Of a stretch of 17,553 bases of DNA, positions 7,106 through 14,017 are shown piece after piece; position 1 is the stretch's first letter, and every line of letters begins with the position of its first letter. The notes beneath the pieces are model-generated. The model did no database searches. It was not told where the DNA came from and was given only the letters and a program-made list of their open reading frames with translations. The position numbers and the translations under genes are program-made. Location of the stretch: contig JBFEKH010000039.1 in NCBI GenBank assembly GCA_041552775.1, forward strand, positions 1 through 17,553, read 5' to 3'. The stretch is from Allopontixanthobacter sp041552775. Its GTDB lineage: Bacteria; Pseudomonadota; Alphaproteobacteria; Sphingomonadales; Sphingomonadaceae.

Positions 7106-8329
7106 TCAGGCTTTCAGCAGTTCCGGCATATCGCCGGTGACGCCGCGCGCTTCGTCCATGAACCAGTTTTTCAAGGCAGGCGTGCGCTGGATGCCCGCCA
7201 TGCCGAGCCGCCGTATGGCGGAAGCGGTGCGTCCCGGAATTCCGAAAATGCGGGTCAGCCCGTCCGTCGCCAGCGCCACTGTGAAGGCATCAAGACCGCG
7301 CCATTTCTCGTACCGTGCCAGCAATTGCGCATCGCCCGGTTCAAGCCCGAGGCGCATTCCTTCCGCCAGCACTTCTGCCAACGCACCGACATCGCGCAGG
7401 CCAAGGTTAAGGCCTTGTCCGGCAATTGGATGGATGCCGTGGGCTGCATCGCCGACCAGCGCTAGCCGCGGCGCGGTGATCTTTGCCGTGTGGTGGAAGC
7501 CCAGTGGATAGGATGAACGCGGCGCGACCGAGGTGATCTCGCCGAAAATGTCGCCCATGCGTTTCGCAACCTCGGCCAGAAAAGCCCGATCGGACAGTTT
7601 GAGCACGCCGGCTGCATCTTTCTCGTCCACGGTCCATACCAACGCACTCCGGTGGCTGCCGTCGGCATTGTCGAGCATCGGCAGCAGCGCAAAGGGGCCA
7701 GCTGCGTAGAAGATTTCCCACGCAACATTGTCATGTGGCAATTGATGGGTCAGCCCGGCGATGATGGCACGGTGAGTGTAATCCCACTTTGCCAGCACCA
7801 ATCCCGCTTCGTTCCGGGTGGGTGATTGCCGTCCTTCCGCTGCGATCATCAGGCTGGCGGTCAAGGTCTGCCCATCACTCAAGCAGGCCGAAACGCCGTA
7901 TTCGTCCCGTTTGCGCTCAGTTACTTCGACTTGCGAATGCCACGAGATCAGTTGTTCCTCCGCCGCCGCTTCGAACAGCGCCAGACGCAATTCCCGGTTG
8001 GCAAACATCCGTCCGAGCGATCCCTCGTGTGGCGCTGGCGTGAAATCCAGCCTGCCGGGCCGCATCTGGTCGGACACCGCGATGGAGGCAATCGGGCTGC
8101 CATGCGGTTCCAGCCGATCACTAAGGCCGATGTTCGTGAACAGGTTCCAGCTGGCGGTCGAAATGGCGGAAGCGCGCCCGTCAAAACCGTCTGCAGTCAG
8201 GTCAGCCGGATCGGCACGATCGATGACGTGGCTCGTGATACCTTTCTTCGCCGCAGCAAGTGCAAGCGTCATGCCGACCAGTCCGCCGCCAAGGATCAGT
8301 AAATCGCGCTTCTCAAATGTGGACTGCAT
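7106..8329 (-). CDS. UbiH/UbiL-family FAD monooxygenase of ubiquinone biosynthesis
   Basis: A 407-residue class A flavin hydroxylase expected to hydroxylate the polyprenyl-phenol ring during ubiquinone synthesis, working at the inner face of the cytoplasmic membrane. The N-terminal dinucleotide motif is LILGGGLVGMTLALA (residues 11-25). The second flavin/NADPH-linked motif is AAEGRQSPTR (163-172). The third, LVGDAAHGIHPIAGQGLNLGLRDV (starting near 291), is the hallmark of the UbiH/COQ6 family. Length is typical. Which ring position it modifies (C1, C5, C6) cannot be read from the sequence, and alphaproteobacterial UbiL types can act at more than one. The ATG at 8329 has AAGG 7 bases upstream. 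The gene converges on the Mic60-like gene with 3 bases between stops and is divergent from the DsbD-like gene. Confidence 0.92.
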   Translation of the reverse strand: MQSTFEKRDLLILGGGLVGMTLALAAAKKGITSHVIDRADPADLTADGFDGRASAISTASWNLFTNIGLSDRLEPHGSPIASIAVSDQMRPGRLDFTPAPHEGSLGRMFANRELRLALFEAAAEEQLISWHSQVEVTERKRDEYGVSACLSDGQTLTASLMIAAEGRQSPTRNEAGLVLAKWDYTHRAIIAGLTHQLPHDNVAWEIFYAAGPFALLPMLDNADGSHRSALVWTVDEKDAAGVLKLSDRAFLAEVAKRMGDIFGEITSVAPRSSYPLGFHHTAKITAPRLALVGDAAHGIHPIAGQGLNLGLRDVGALAEVLAEGMRLGLEPGDAQLLARYEKWRGLDAFTVALATDGLTRIFGIPGRTASAIRRLGMAGIQRTPALKNWFMDEARGVTGDMPELLKA

Positions 8330-8397
8330 GGAATGCCTTTTTGCGTGCTGCCTGATGTAACTCTACTTGGCCATCGCTCCACTGTCGTGCAAGGACA
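8330..8397. promoter_or_regulatory. Divergent intergenic region between ubiH-like and dsbD-like genes
   Basis: Sixty-eight bases separate the two divergent starts and should contain the start signals of both. I find no clear palindrome or strong promoter match. AAGGA at 8391-8395 is the likely ribosome binding site of the DsbD-like gene. Confidence 0.35.
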
Positions 8398-10455
8398 ATG
8401 GCCGCGATGTTTGCTTTCAAACCCCAAAATATGGCCCTGACGCTCCTGATGCTGCTGTTTGCATTATTGGCGGCGTGCCTCGCGCCAAATTCTGTCCATG
8501 CGCAGGACAACAATATCGCTGCAGAACTGGTAGCCGAGGATGCCGCAATGCCCGGCAAACAGGTGATGCTGGCGGTCCATTTCACGCCCAAGCCCGGCTG
8601 GCACGGCTATTGGAAAAACCCGGGCGATGCCGGCTATGGGATGACGCTCGACTGGCAATTGCCCGCTGGCTGGGAAGCGGGTGAACCGCTTTATCCAGTT
8701 CCGCATAAATTGCTGATCAGCGGTCTGATGAACCATGTTTACAAGGGGCCGTATGCGGTCCTGATTCCAGTCACCGTGCCGCAGGGCGCCATCGCTGGGC
8801 AGCCCACACCAGTCGGAGTCGCGGCGCAGTGGCTGGCCTGTACCGATGTAATCTGCGTTCCCGAAAGGGCTGTCTTGCAGACCGTCATACCCGTTGCTTC
8901 CGGCCCTGCCGATGGTCGCTTTACCCAGTGGCTCGCGGCAATTCCGCCGGAACTCGACCGGGCCGGTTCGTTCGAAGTCACCGACCAGTTCCTGCGTCTG
9001 GCGATCCCGCTTCCGGCTGCGCTGGAACTGCCGGACCCGCATGTCTACCTCGCCAATCTGGACCTTGTCGATTATAGCTCGCGGCAACGGTTCAGCCGCA
9101 GCGGCGATCTTCTGATTGCGGAAATCCCTTTGGCGCAGTTCGGCGGTCCGCCAAGCGACATCCATGGCATTCTGGCGTTCAGGGACGGCGAGGGCGTCAG
9201 CTTTACCGCGAAAAGTGGACCCGTGCCGGAAAATGGTATCGCGCTGGCAATCCCATCCGGCGATAGTCCGCCGTTGGTGATCCTGTTGCTGGGCGCTCTG
9301 GCAGGCGGTTTGCTGCTGAACATCATGCCCTGTGTATTTCCCATCCTCAGCCTCAAGGCGCTCAGTCTGGCGCGGGCGGGGGAGAGCCAGGCTCAGGCGC
9401 GGGCCGAGGGGCTGGCCTATAGTGCCGGCGTAATCCTGGCATGCGTCGCACTGGGCGGGTTGCTGCTGGTGCTGCGCGCGGCAGGCGAACAGGTCGGCTG
9501 GGCCTTTCAGTTACAGGAACCGGGCGTTGTAGTCGCGCTGGCGGTGTTGGCGGCGGCGATCACGGCCAACCTTGCAGGTTTGTTCCAGCTACCATCCTTC
9601 TCGCTCACTCGCAGCGGTGAACCAGCAAGCGCCTTTGCCACCGGCTTGCTCGCTGCAGTGGTTGCGACGCCTTGTACTGGCCCGTTCATGGCGGCTGCAT
9701 TGGGCGCGGCTTTGCTGCTGCCGCCGGTGCTGGCGCTGGTCCTGTTTGCCGCCCTCGGTCTTGGGCTGGCGCTGCCATTTCTGCTGATCGGTTTCATCCC
9801 CGCACTGCGCCGTCTGCTTCCCAGACCGGGCGCATGGATGGAGACTTTCCGGAAGCTCCTGGCTGTTCCCATGGGACTGACCGCGCTGGCGCTGTTCTGG
9901 CTGGCCTGGCGGCTGGGCGGCGAAGCATTTGCGGCTTTCGCGCTGGGGCTGTCCTGCGCCTTCATTGCAGCGTTTGCCATATTCAGTGACCATCACCGCC
10001 GCACGATACCAGCGTTACGCTTTGCCGGTCTGGCGGCGGTTGTAGTTGGCGGCTTATTGATCATTGGGCTGCCACGCGCATTCGACGCTTCATCGCAGCG
10101 GGGGGAAGTCAGCATGTTGGACCCGGTGAATTTCAGCGAGGCCAATCTGGCCAAGGCCCGCGCCGAGGGCAAACCGGTGTTCCTGTGGTTCACCGCCGAT
10201 TGGTGTGTGACCTGCAAGGTCAATGAAAGTGTCGCGATCGAGCGCGAGGCAACCCGCACCGCGTTCGAGCGGGCCGGAGTAATCGCAGTCAAGGGCGACT
10301 GGACGCAGCGCGATCCGGAAATCAGTGCATTCCTGACCAACCAGGGCGTCGCGGGAATCCCGCTGTATATCTGGTACACCCCCGGCGAGCAGCCCCGGCA
10401 GCTTGATCAGGTGCTTGGTCCGGACACTCTGGTGGATCTGGCGGGTGGCTCTTAG
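8398..10455 (+). CDS. DsbD/ScsB-type protein-disulfide reductase
   Basis: A 685-residue inner-membrane protein that should carry electrons from cytosolic thioredoxin to periplasmic thiol proteins. A signal peptide or anchor (about residues 10-35) precedes a periplasmic domain (about 38-285) of the ScsB/DsbD N-terminal type with the Cys148/Cys153 pair (ACTDVICVPE). The membrane core (about 293-560) has the two transport cysteines in NIMPCVFPIL (Cys312) and VATPCTGPF (Cys426). The C-terminal thioredoxin-like domain has WFTADWCVTCK (Cys603, Cys606) and a cis-proline region at VAGIPLY. All six redox cysteines of the family are present. Two in-frame ATGs are possible, 8398 and 8407. The upstream AAGGA is 2 bases from the first and 11 from the second, so the real start may be 8407. 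Targets could include cytochrome c maturation or copper/oxidative stress proteins; none is encoded nearby. The 3' end overlaps the convergent MFS gene. Confidence 0.93.
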   Translation: MAAMFAFKPQNMALTLLMLLFALLAACLAPNSVHAQDNNIAAELVAEDAAMPGKQVMLAVHFTPKPGWHGYWKNPGDAGYGMTLDWQLPAGWEAGEPLYPVPHKLLISGLMNHVYKGPYAVLIPVTVPQGAIAGQPTPVGVAAQWLACTDVICVPERAVLQTVIPVASGPADGRFTQWLAAIPPELDRAGSFEVTDQFLRLAIPLPAALELPDPHVYLANLDLVDYSSRQRFSRSGDLLIAEIPLAQFGGPPSDIHGILAFRDGEGVSFTAKSGPVPENGIALAIPSGDSPPLVILLLGALAGGLLLNIMPCVFPILSLKALSLARAGESQAQARAEGLAYSAGVILACVALGGLLLVLRAAGEQVGWAFQLQEPGVVVALAVLAAAITANLAGLFQLPSFSLTRSGEPASAFATGLLAAVVATPCTGPFMAAALGAALLLPPVLALVLFAALGLGLALPFLLIGFIPALRRLLPRPGAWMETFRKLLAVPMGLTALALFWLAWRLGGEAFAAFALGLSCAFIAAFAIFSDHHRRTIPALRFAGLAAVVVGGLLIIGLPRAFDASSQRGEVSMLDPVNFSEANLAKARAEGKPVFLWFTADWCVTCKVNESVAIEREATRTAFERAGVIAVKGDWTQRDPEISAFLTNQGVAGIPLYIWYTPGEQPRQLDQVLGPDTLVDLAGGS

Positions 10456-11717
10456 CGAACGGAGCGGATCGCCGGAATAATCAGGGCTGCGGCCAATGCC
10501 GTCCCCGCGCTCAGCAACACCAATTGCGGCAGCGCGCCGCCCAGGCCGCCATTCTGGATCGCCAGCAGCGCTGCAATCGGCGCAATGATCGAGGGCAGGG
10601 TGTTGGTCAGGTTCATCACCCCAAGCAATGCGCCGCGATGTTTGTTTCCGCTGACGATTTGGGCCACCAGCGCTGTATCAAGCGACAGGAACGAAGCGAG
10701 CGCTGCGTGGAATACGGCAAATGCCAGCACTAGGACCAGCCAGCTTGGCGGCGTGCTCAATATGCCGAGAGCGCCTGCGATGATCACAGCACTGATGGCC
10801 AGCGGCAGGCGCCGGATTCGCTGCAAATCCGAAAATAGCCCGCTGGTCACAGATGCGACGATCGCGGCTGCCGTGGCGACGAGGGAAAGGGAGCCAATTG
10901 CTGCCGTCGTCTCGGTAATTCCCGGAATGCGTCCAGCGGCAGCTACCGACGCCAGATAGGCATAGAGGTATGATGTCATGACCACCGCGCCCAGCTGGAC
11001 CAGCAAGCGGGCGGCTGCGGCAATTGCAAAGTCGCGCTTGGGGCTGGACCCCCCGGCGATAGGCACCGAAGCGGACGCGCGCTTTTGCAGCTCGCCAAAG
11101 GGCCATTGGATCAGTAGCGGTAATATCATCAGCGCGCCCACGGCGCCGACTAGATAAAATGCTGCATTGCTATCGGTTGGATAGAGCCATGACATGAGCG
11201 ATACCGCAGCTATGGAGATCGGAAGGGTGGCATTCAGCCGTCCGGCAATGCGTCCCTTTCTGGCATCGGGAACGTAATCGGCCAGCAGCGCTCCGAGAGG
11301 GGCAAAGGCCAGGTTCAGGGCGAACTGGAATAACACCAGCGCAAGCCCGAGGGTGGCGATGGTATCTGCGCTGCCTAGCGCAACATACGCCGCCATCATC
11401 GCGCCAACGCCGATCGCGATCAAACCGCGGCGGCTGCCAAATCGCAGCAGCCACCGGTCGCTCCACATGCCCGCAAGGATATGCGAGAGGCTGGCGACCA
11501 CGCCGCCGATCAGGAGTAGCCAGCTGAGCGCGGGCAAGTCGGCCTGGCCAGCGATGGCTTCCACCCGGCGCGGCAACAGCAGGATCAACAACGGAATGAA
11601 CGCGAGGAACGCGCCCAGATAGGCGAGCCCGTAGAGCCATTCCGCTTCGCGATTGCCAGAGCCGGAGGCTGATCCGCTCCCCCCTGCTCCAAGTGTCATT
11701 GATACGCGCTCAGCCAT
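10452..11717 (-). CDS. Major facilitator superfamily transporter, possibly for sugar
   Basis: A 421-residue polytopic inner-membrane protein with about 12 hydrophobic segments in two halves joined by a charged loop (PFGELQKRASASV). The MFS loop motif between helices 2 and 3 is visible as GMWSDRWLLRFGSRR (residues 83-97). The substrate cannot be read from the sequence. Position at the end of a beta-glucan gene run, 56 bp after the GH16 gene on the same strand, suggests an oligosaccharide or sugar permease or exporter. The N-terminus before the first helix is unusually Gly/Ser-rich (LGAGGSGSASGSG). I use the ATG at 11717 because GAGG lies 4 bases upstream; the in-frame ATG at 11699 is the alternative. 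Its TAA stop overlaps the TAG stop of the opposing DsbD-like gene. Confidence 0.82.
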   Translation of the reverse strand: MAERVSMTLGAGGSGSASGSGNREAEWLYGLAYLGAFLAFIPLLILLLPRRVEAIAGQADLPALSWLLLIGGVVASLSHILAGMWSDRWLLRFGSRRGLIAIGVGAMMAAYVALGSADTIATLGLALVLFQFALNLAFAPLGALLADYVPDARKGRIAGRLNATLPISIAAVSLMSWLYPTDSNAAFYLVGAVGALMILPLLIQWPFGELQKRASASVPIAGGSSPKRDFAIAAAARLLVQLGAVVMTSYLYAYLASVAAAGRIPGITETTAAIGSLSLVATAAAIVASVTSGLFSDLQRIRRLPLAISAVIIAGALGILSTPPSWLVLVLAFAVFHAALASFLSLDTALVAQIVSGNKHRGALLGVMNLTNTLPSIIAPIAALLAIQNGGLGGALPQLVLLSAGTALAAALIIPAIRSVR

Positions 11718-11773
11718 TTACCCTCACCCCGATAGCCATAGCGGGTATCAGATGGGTTCGCGATTAAAAGCTC

Positions 11774-12676
11774 TCAGTTTTCTGGGGCGCCGTAAACCCG
11801 GACCCAATCGACATACATGGCGATGTTGCCCTGCTTGATCCGTTCGACCGTGGATGCAGGAAGCCCGTTATAGGGTTCCTCGATCCCGTTGGTCTTGAAG
11901 GGATAAGCGCCGCCCAGGGCGAAATTCAGGATCAGGTGTTTCGGATTGTCGAAGCTCCACTTGCCGTAATGCTCGGCCATTTTCCGGGTTGCGCGATAGG
12001 TCAGCCGCCCGTCAACCTTGAACAGGATTTCGTCGGGCGTCCATTCGGCGGAATATTCATGCCATTGGGTTACGTCGGTTTCTGGCGGGAAGAAGTATTT
12101 GTTGACCAGCGGAGTCTCGCCCGAATAACCCTCTCCGTGCAGCGCGACCCCGGTCCAGTCGGCTTCCCCGACATATTCCATAATGTCGATTTCGCCGGTA
12201 TTTGGCCATCCGCCGTTGCCGAGCAGCCAGAATGCAGGCCACACGCCGACCGCATCAGGCATTTTGATCCTTGCGGTCGCCCGTCCGTAGGTGAAATCGA
12301 ACTTACCGCGTGTTTCTATCCGGCCCGAGACGAAGTCTGACTTACGGCCATCGGGCGTCGGCACATCCTTGCGGTAATTTGGTTGCAACAACAGCACCCC
12401 GCCATCGGCCCCTTCGACCTCGCCTTCGGGCAGGAAACGGACGGTATCAGGCGAATCGATATAGGTCTGTTGTTCGTTATTGACCCAGAAATCCGGGCCA
12501 ATCACGATCCATTTGTCCCGGTCTAGCGCCCCGGAATTGAACTCGTCTGCAAACAGGAGAGTTCCGTCCGTCGGAGCCTCTTGTGCTGTGTCTGTCGGAG
12601 GGGCGGTCTCGGCCTGCTGGCACGATGGCAGCATTAGCCCCAAGGCAAGCAGGCCGAGCATTCTGGCAGACTTCAT
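11774..12676 (-). CDS. Glycoside hydrolase family 16 beta-glucanase lipoprotein
   Basis: A 300-residue predicted lipoprotein: MKSARMLGLLALGLMLPSC ends in a lipobox with Cys19, followed by an acidic/Thr-Pro linker. The catalytic jelly-roll spans about residues 38-298. GEIDIMEYVGE carries the GH16 active site EIDIME (Glu162 nucleophile, Asp164, Glu167 acid/base). The form with the extra Met is the one found in laminarinase-like (1,3- or 1,3-1,4-beta-glucan) members. WPAFWLLG before it and FNFALGG-like NFALGGAYPF and YVDWVRVY near the C-terminus are also typical. Length fits a single-domain enzyme with no carbohydrate-binding module. The start overlaps the stop of the sugar transporter gene (ATGA) and has no separate ribosome binding site, so translation is probably coupled. 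The expected location is the outer membrane. Laminarin is my best guess for the substrate; lichenan or other beta-glucans are possible. Confidence 0.92.
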   Translation of the reverse strand: MKSARMLGLLALGLMLPSCQQAETAPPTDTAQEAPTDGTLLFADEFNSGALDRDKWIVIGPDFWVNNEQQTYIDSPDTVRFLPEGEVEGADGGVLLLQPNYRKDVPTPDGRKSDFVSGRIETRGKFDFTYGRATARIKMPDAVGVWPAFWLLGNGGWPNTGEIDIMEYVGEADWTGVALHGEGYSGETPLVNKYFFPPETDVTQWHEYSAEWTPDEILFKVDGRLTYRATRKMAEHYGKWSFDNPKHLILNFALGGAYPFKTNGIEEPYNGLPASTVERIKQGNIAMYVDWVRVYGAPEN

Positions 12677-13971
12677 GCGACTGCCGGACGGCGGGCGTAG
12701 ATGCCGAAACCAGCTATGATAGCGTAGCAGATCGCAGGCAGGATCAAGGCGAACGCGAGGCTACCGCTGACATCGGCGATGACGCCGGTCAGCAGTGGAA
12801 TGACCGCACCGCCGAAAATCGCAACATTGATGATGCCCGATCCGTCGGCCGCCCGGCTGCCCAGCTTTTCGCAGGCGAGGCTGAAGATGGTCGGGAACAT
12901 GATTGCGTTCATGAGGCCGATTGCCAGCAAGCTGTATCCTGACACTAGGCCTGTCGTATTGGCGGAGATGGCGATGAGCACGATCGCACCGGTTGCAACA
13001 AAGGCAAGCACCTTGCCCGGGCTGATTACCCGCAAGACAGCTGATCCGATGAAACGGCCCACCATCGCGCCGCCCCAGTACAGGCCGATCAGTTTCCCGG
13101 CGGCCTGTTCTTCAAGCGCCATCACGCCGGGCTGCATCAGGTAATTTACCACTATCGACCCAATCGAAACTTCTGCGCCGACATACAGGAAAATGCACAG
13201 CGCGCCGTAACCGAAACGTGGGCGGCTAAGCAGGTCGATACCGCCGAGGCCCGTACTTGCTTCGTGCTTTTCGCCCTGCAATTTATTGCGGAACATCCAT
13301 ACCACTGCGGCCACCAGGGCCAGCGCAATCGCGATGCCGACATAGCCGTTCACGATCGCCTGGCTTTCCGCCGTGCGATAGGCATCAAGCGCCGGACCAG
13401 ACAATTGGTCCGCGCTGAGCGAGGCAAGGCTGCCCAGGATCAGGATGGAGCCGACGATTGGAAAAACCGTGGTGCCCAGCGAATTGAATGCCTGTGCAAA
13501 TGTCAGGCGGCTATGTGCCGTTTTGGCGGGCCCAAGCAGCGAGATCAGCGGGTTGGCGACGACCTGCACAATCACCACACCACTGGCAAGAACGAACAGC
13601 GCAAACAGGAACAGCGCGTACGTCGCAGTGCGCGATGCGGGAATGAACAGCAGGCAACCGACCATCATGATCAACAAGCCCGCAACCGCGCCGCGCATAT
13701 AGCCGATTTTCTTGACCAGCTTCGCGCCCGGAATACCGATCACCAGATAGGCGGCGAAAAAACAGAACTGCACCAGCATGGCCTGGGTATAATTGAGGGT
13801 GAACAATTCCTTGAGTTTCGGAATGATCACATCGTTGAGCGAGGTGATACCGCCGAAAATGAAGAACAGGGCAAAGACGAAACCTTGCAGCCCGGGGGCG
13901 TGCACGCTGGCCCCATCTTCCGTAATTGGATTGGGATCCGTGCTGATTGAAATGTCTGGGACCAGGGCCAT
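12673..13971 (-). CDS. FucP/GluP-type sugar:proton MFS transporter
   Basis: A 432-residue inner-membrane importer of the fucose/glucose-galactose/GlcNAc (FHS) branch of the MFS. The first helix reads FALFFIFGGITSLNDVIIPKLK (starts near residue 33), followed by the YTQAMLVQFCFFAAYL segment. VVANPLISLLG and RLTFAQAFNSLGT (155-167) are also characteristic of the family. About 12 membrane segments are visible, and length is normal. A strong ribosome binding site lies at 13978-13983, 6 bases before the ATG. The gene sits between the GH3 and GH16 genes, overlapping the latter by 4 bases, so glucose released from beta-glucan is the likely cargo. Laminaribiose, galactose or N-acetylglucosamine cannot be excluded from sequence alone. 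Confidence 0.9.
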   Translation of the reverse strand: MALVPDISISTDPNPITEDGASVHAPGLQGFVFALFFIFGGITSLNDVIIPKLKELFTLNYTQAMLVQFCFFAAYLVIGIPGAKLVKKIGYMRGAVAGLLIMMVGCLLFIPASRTATYALFLFALFVLASGVVIVQVVANPLISLLGPAKTAHSRLTFAQAFNSLGTTVFPIVGSILILGSLASLSADQLSGPALDAYRTAESQAIVNGYVGIAIALALVAAVVWMFRNKLQGEKHEASTGLGGIDLLSRPRFGYGALCIFLYVGAEVSIGSIVVNYLMQPGVMALEEQAAGKLIGLYWGGAMVGRFIGSAVLRVISPGKVLAFVATGAIVLIAISANTTGLVSGYSLLAIGLMNAIMFPTIFSLACEKLGSRAADGSGIINVAIFGGAVIPLLTGVIADVSGSLAFALILPAICYAIIAGFGIYARRPAVA

Positions 13972-13977
13972 AATTAT

Positions 13978-13983
13978 CCTCCC
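13978..13983 (-). promoter_or_regulatory. Strong ribosome binding site of the sugar transporter gene
   Basis: On the minus strand this reads GGGAGG, 6 bases before the ATG at 13971-13969. It is one of the best ribosome binding sites in the window, suggesting efficient independent initiation of the transporter within the proposed operon; the next gene (GH16) has no such site. Confidence 0.6.
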
Positions 13984-14017
13984 GAAACACAGCCTGATTT
14001 AGCCGTGCTATTTGTTC

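Noticed and set aside
11728..11745. Imperfect inverted repeat CCCG...CGGG between the GH16 and MFS genes
   Set aside because: Only a 4-bp outer stem with an inner mismatch, no T-run, and no resemblance to the predicted operator; too weak to call.
13264..13950. 228-codon open frame on the plus strand
   Set aside because: Antisense to the FucP-type transporter; a Gln/Arg/His-rich mirror of hydrophobic codons with no domain features.
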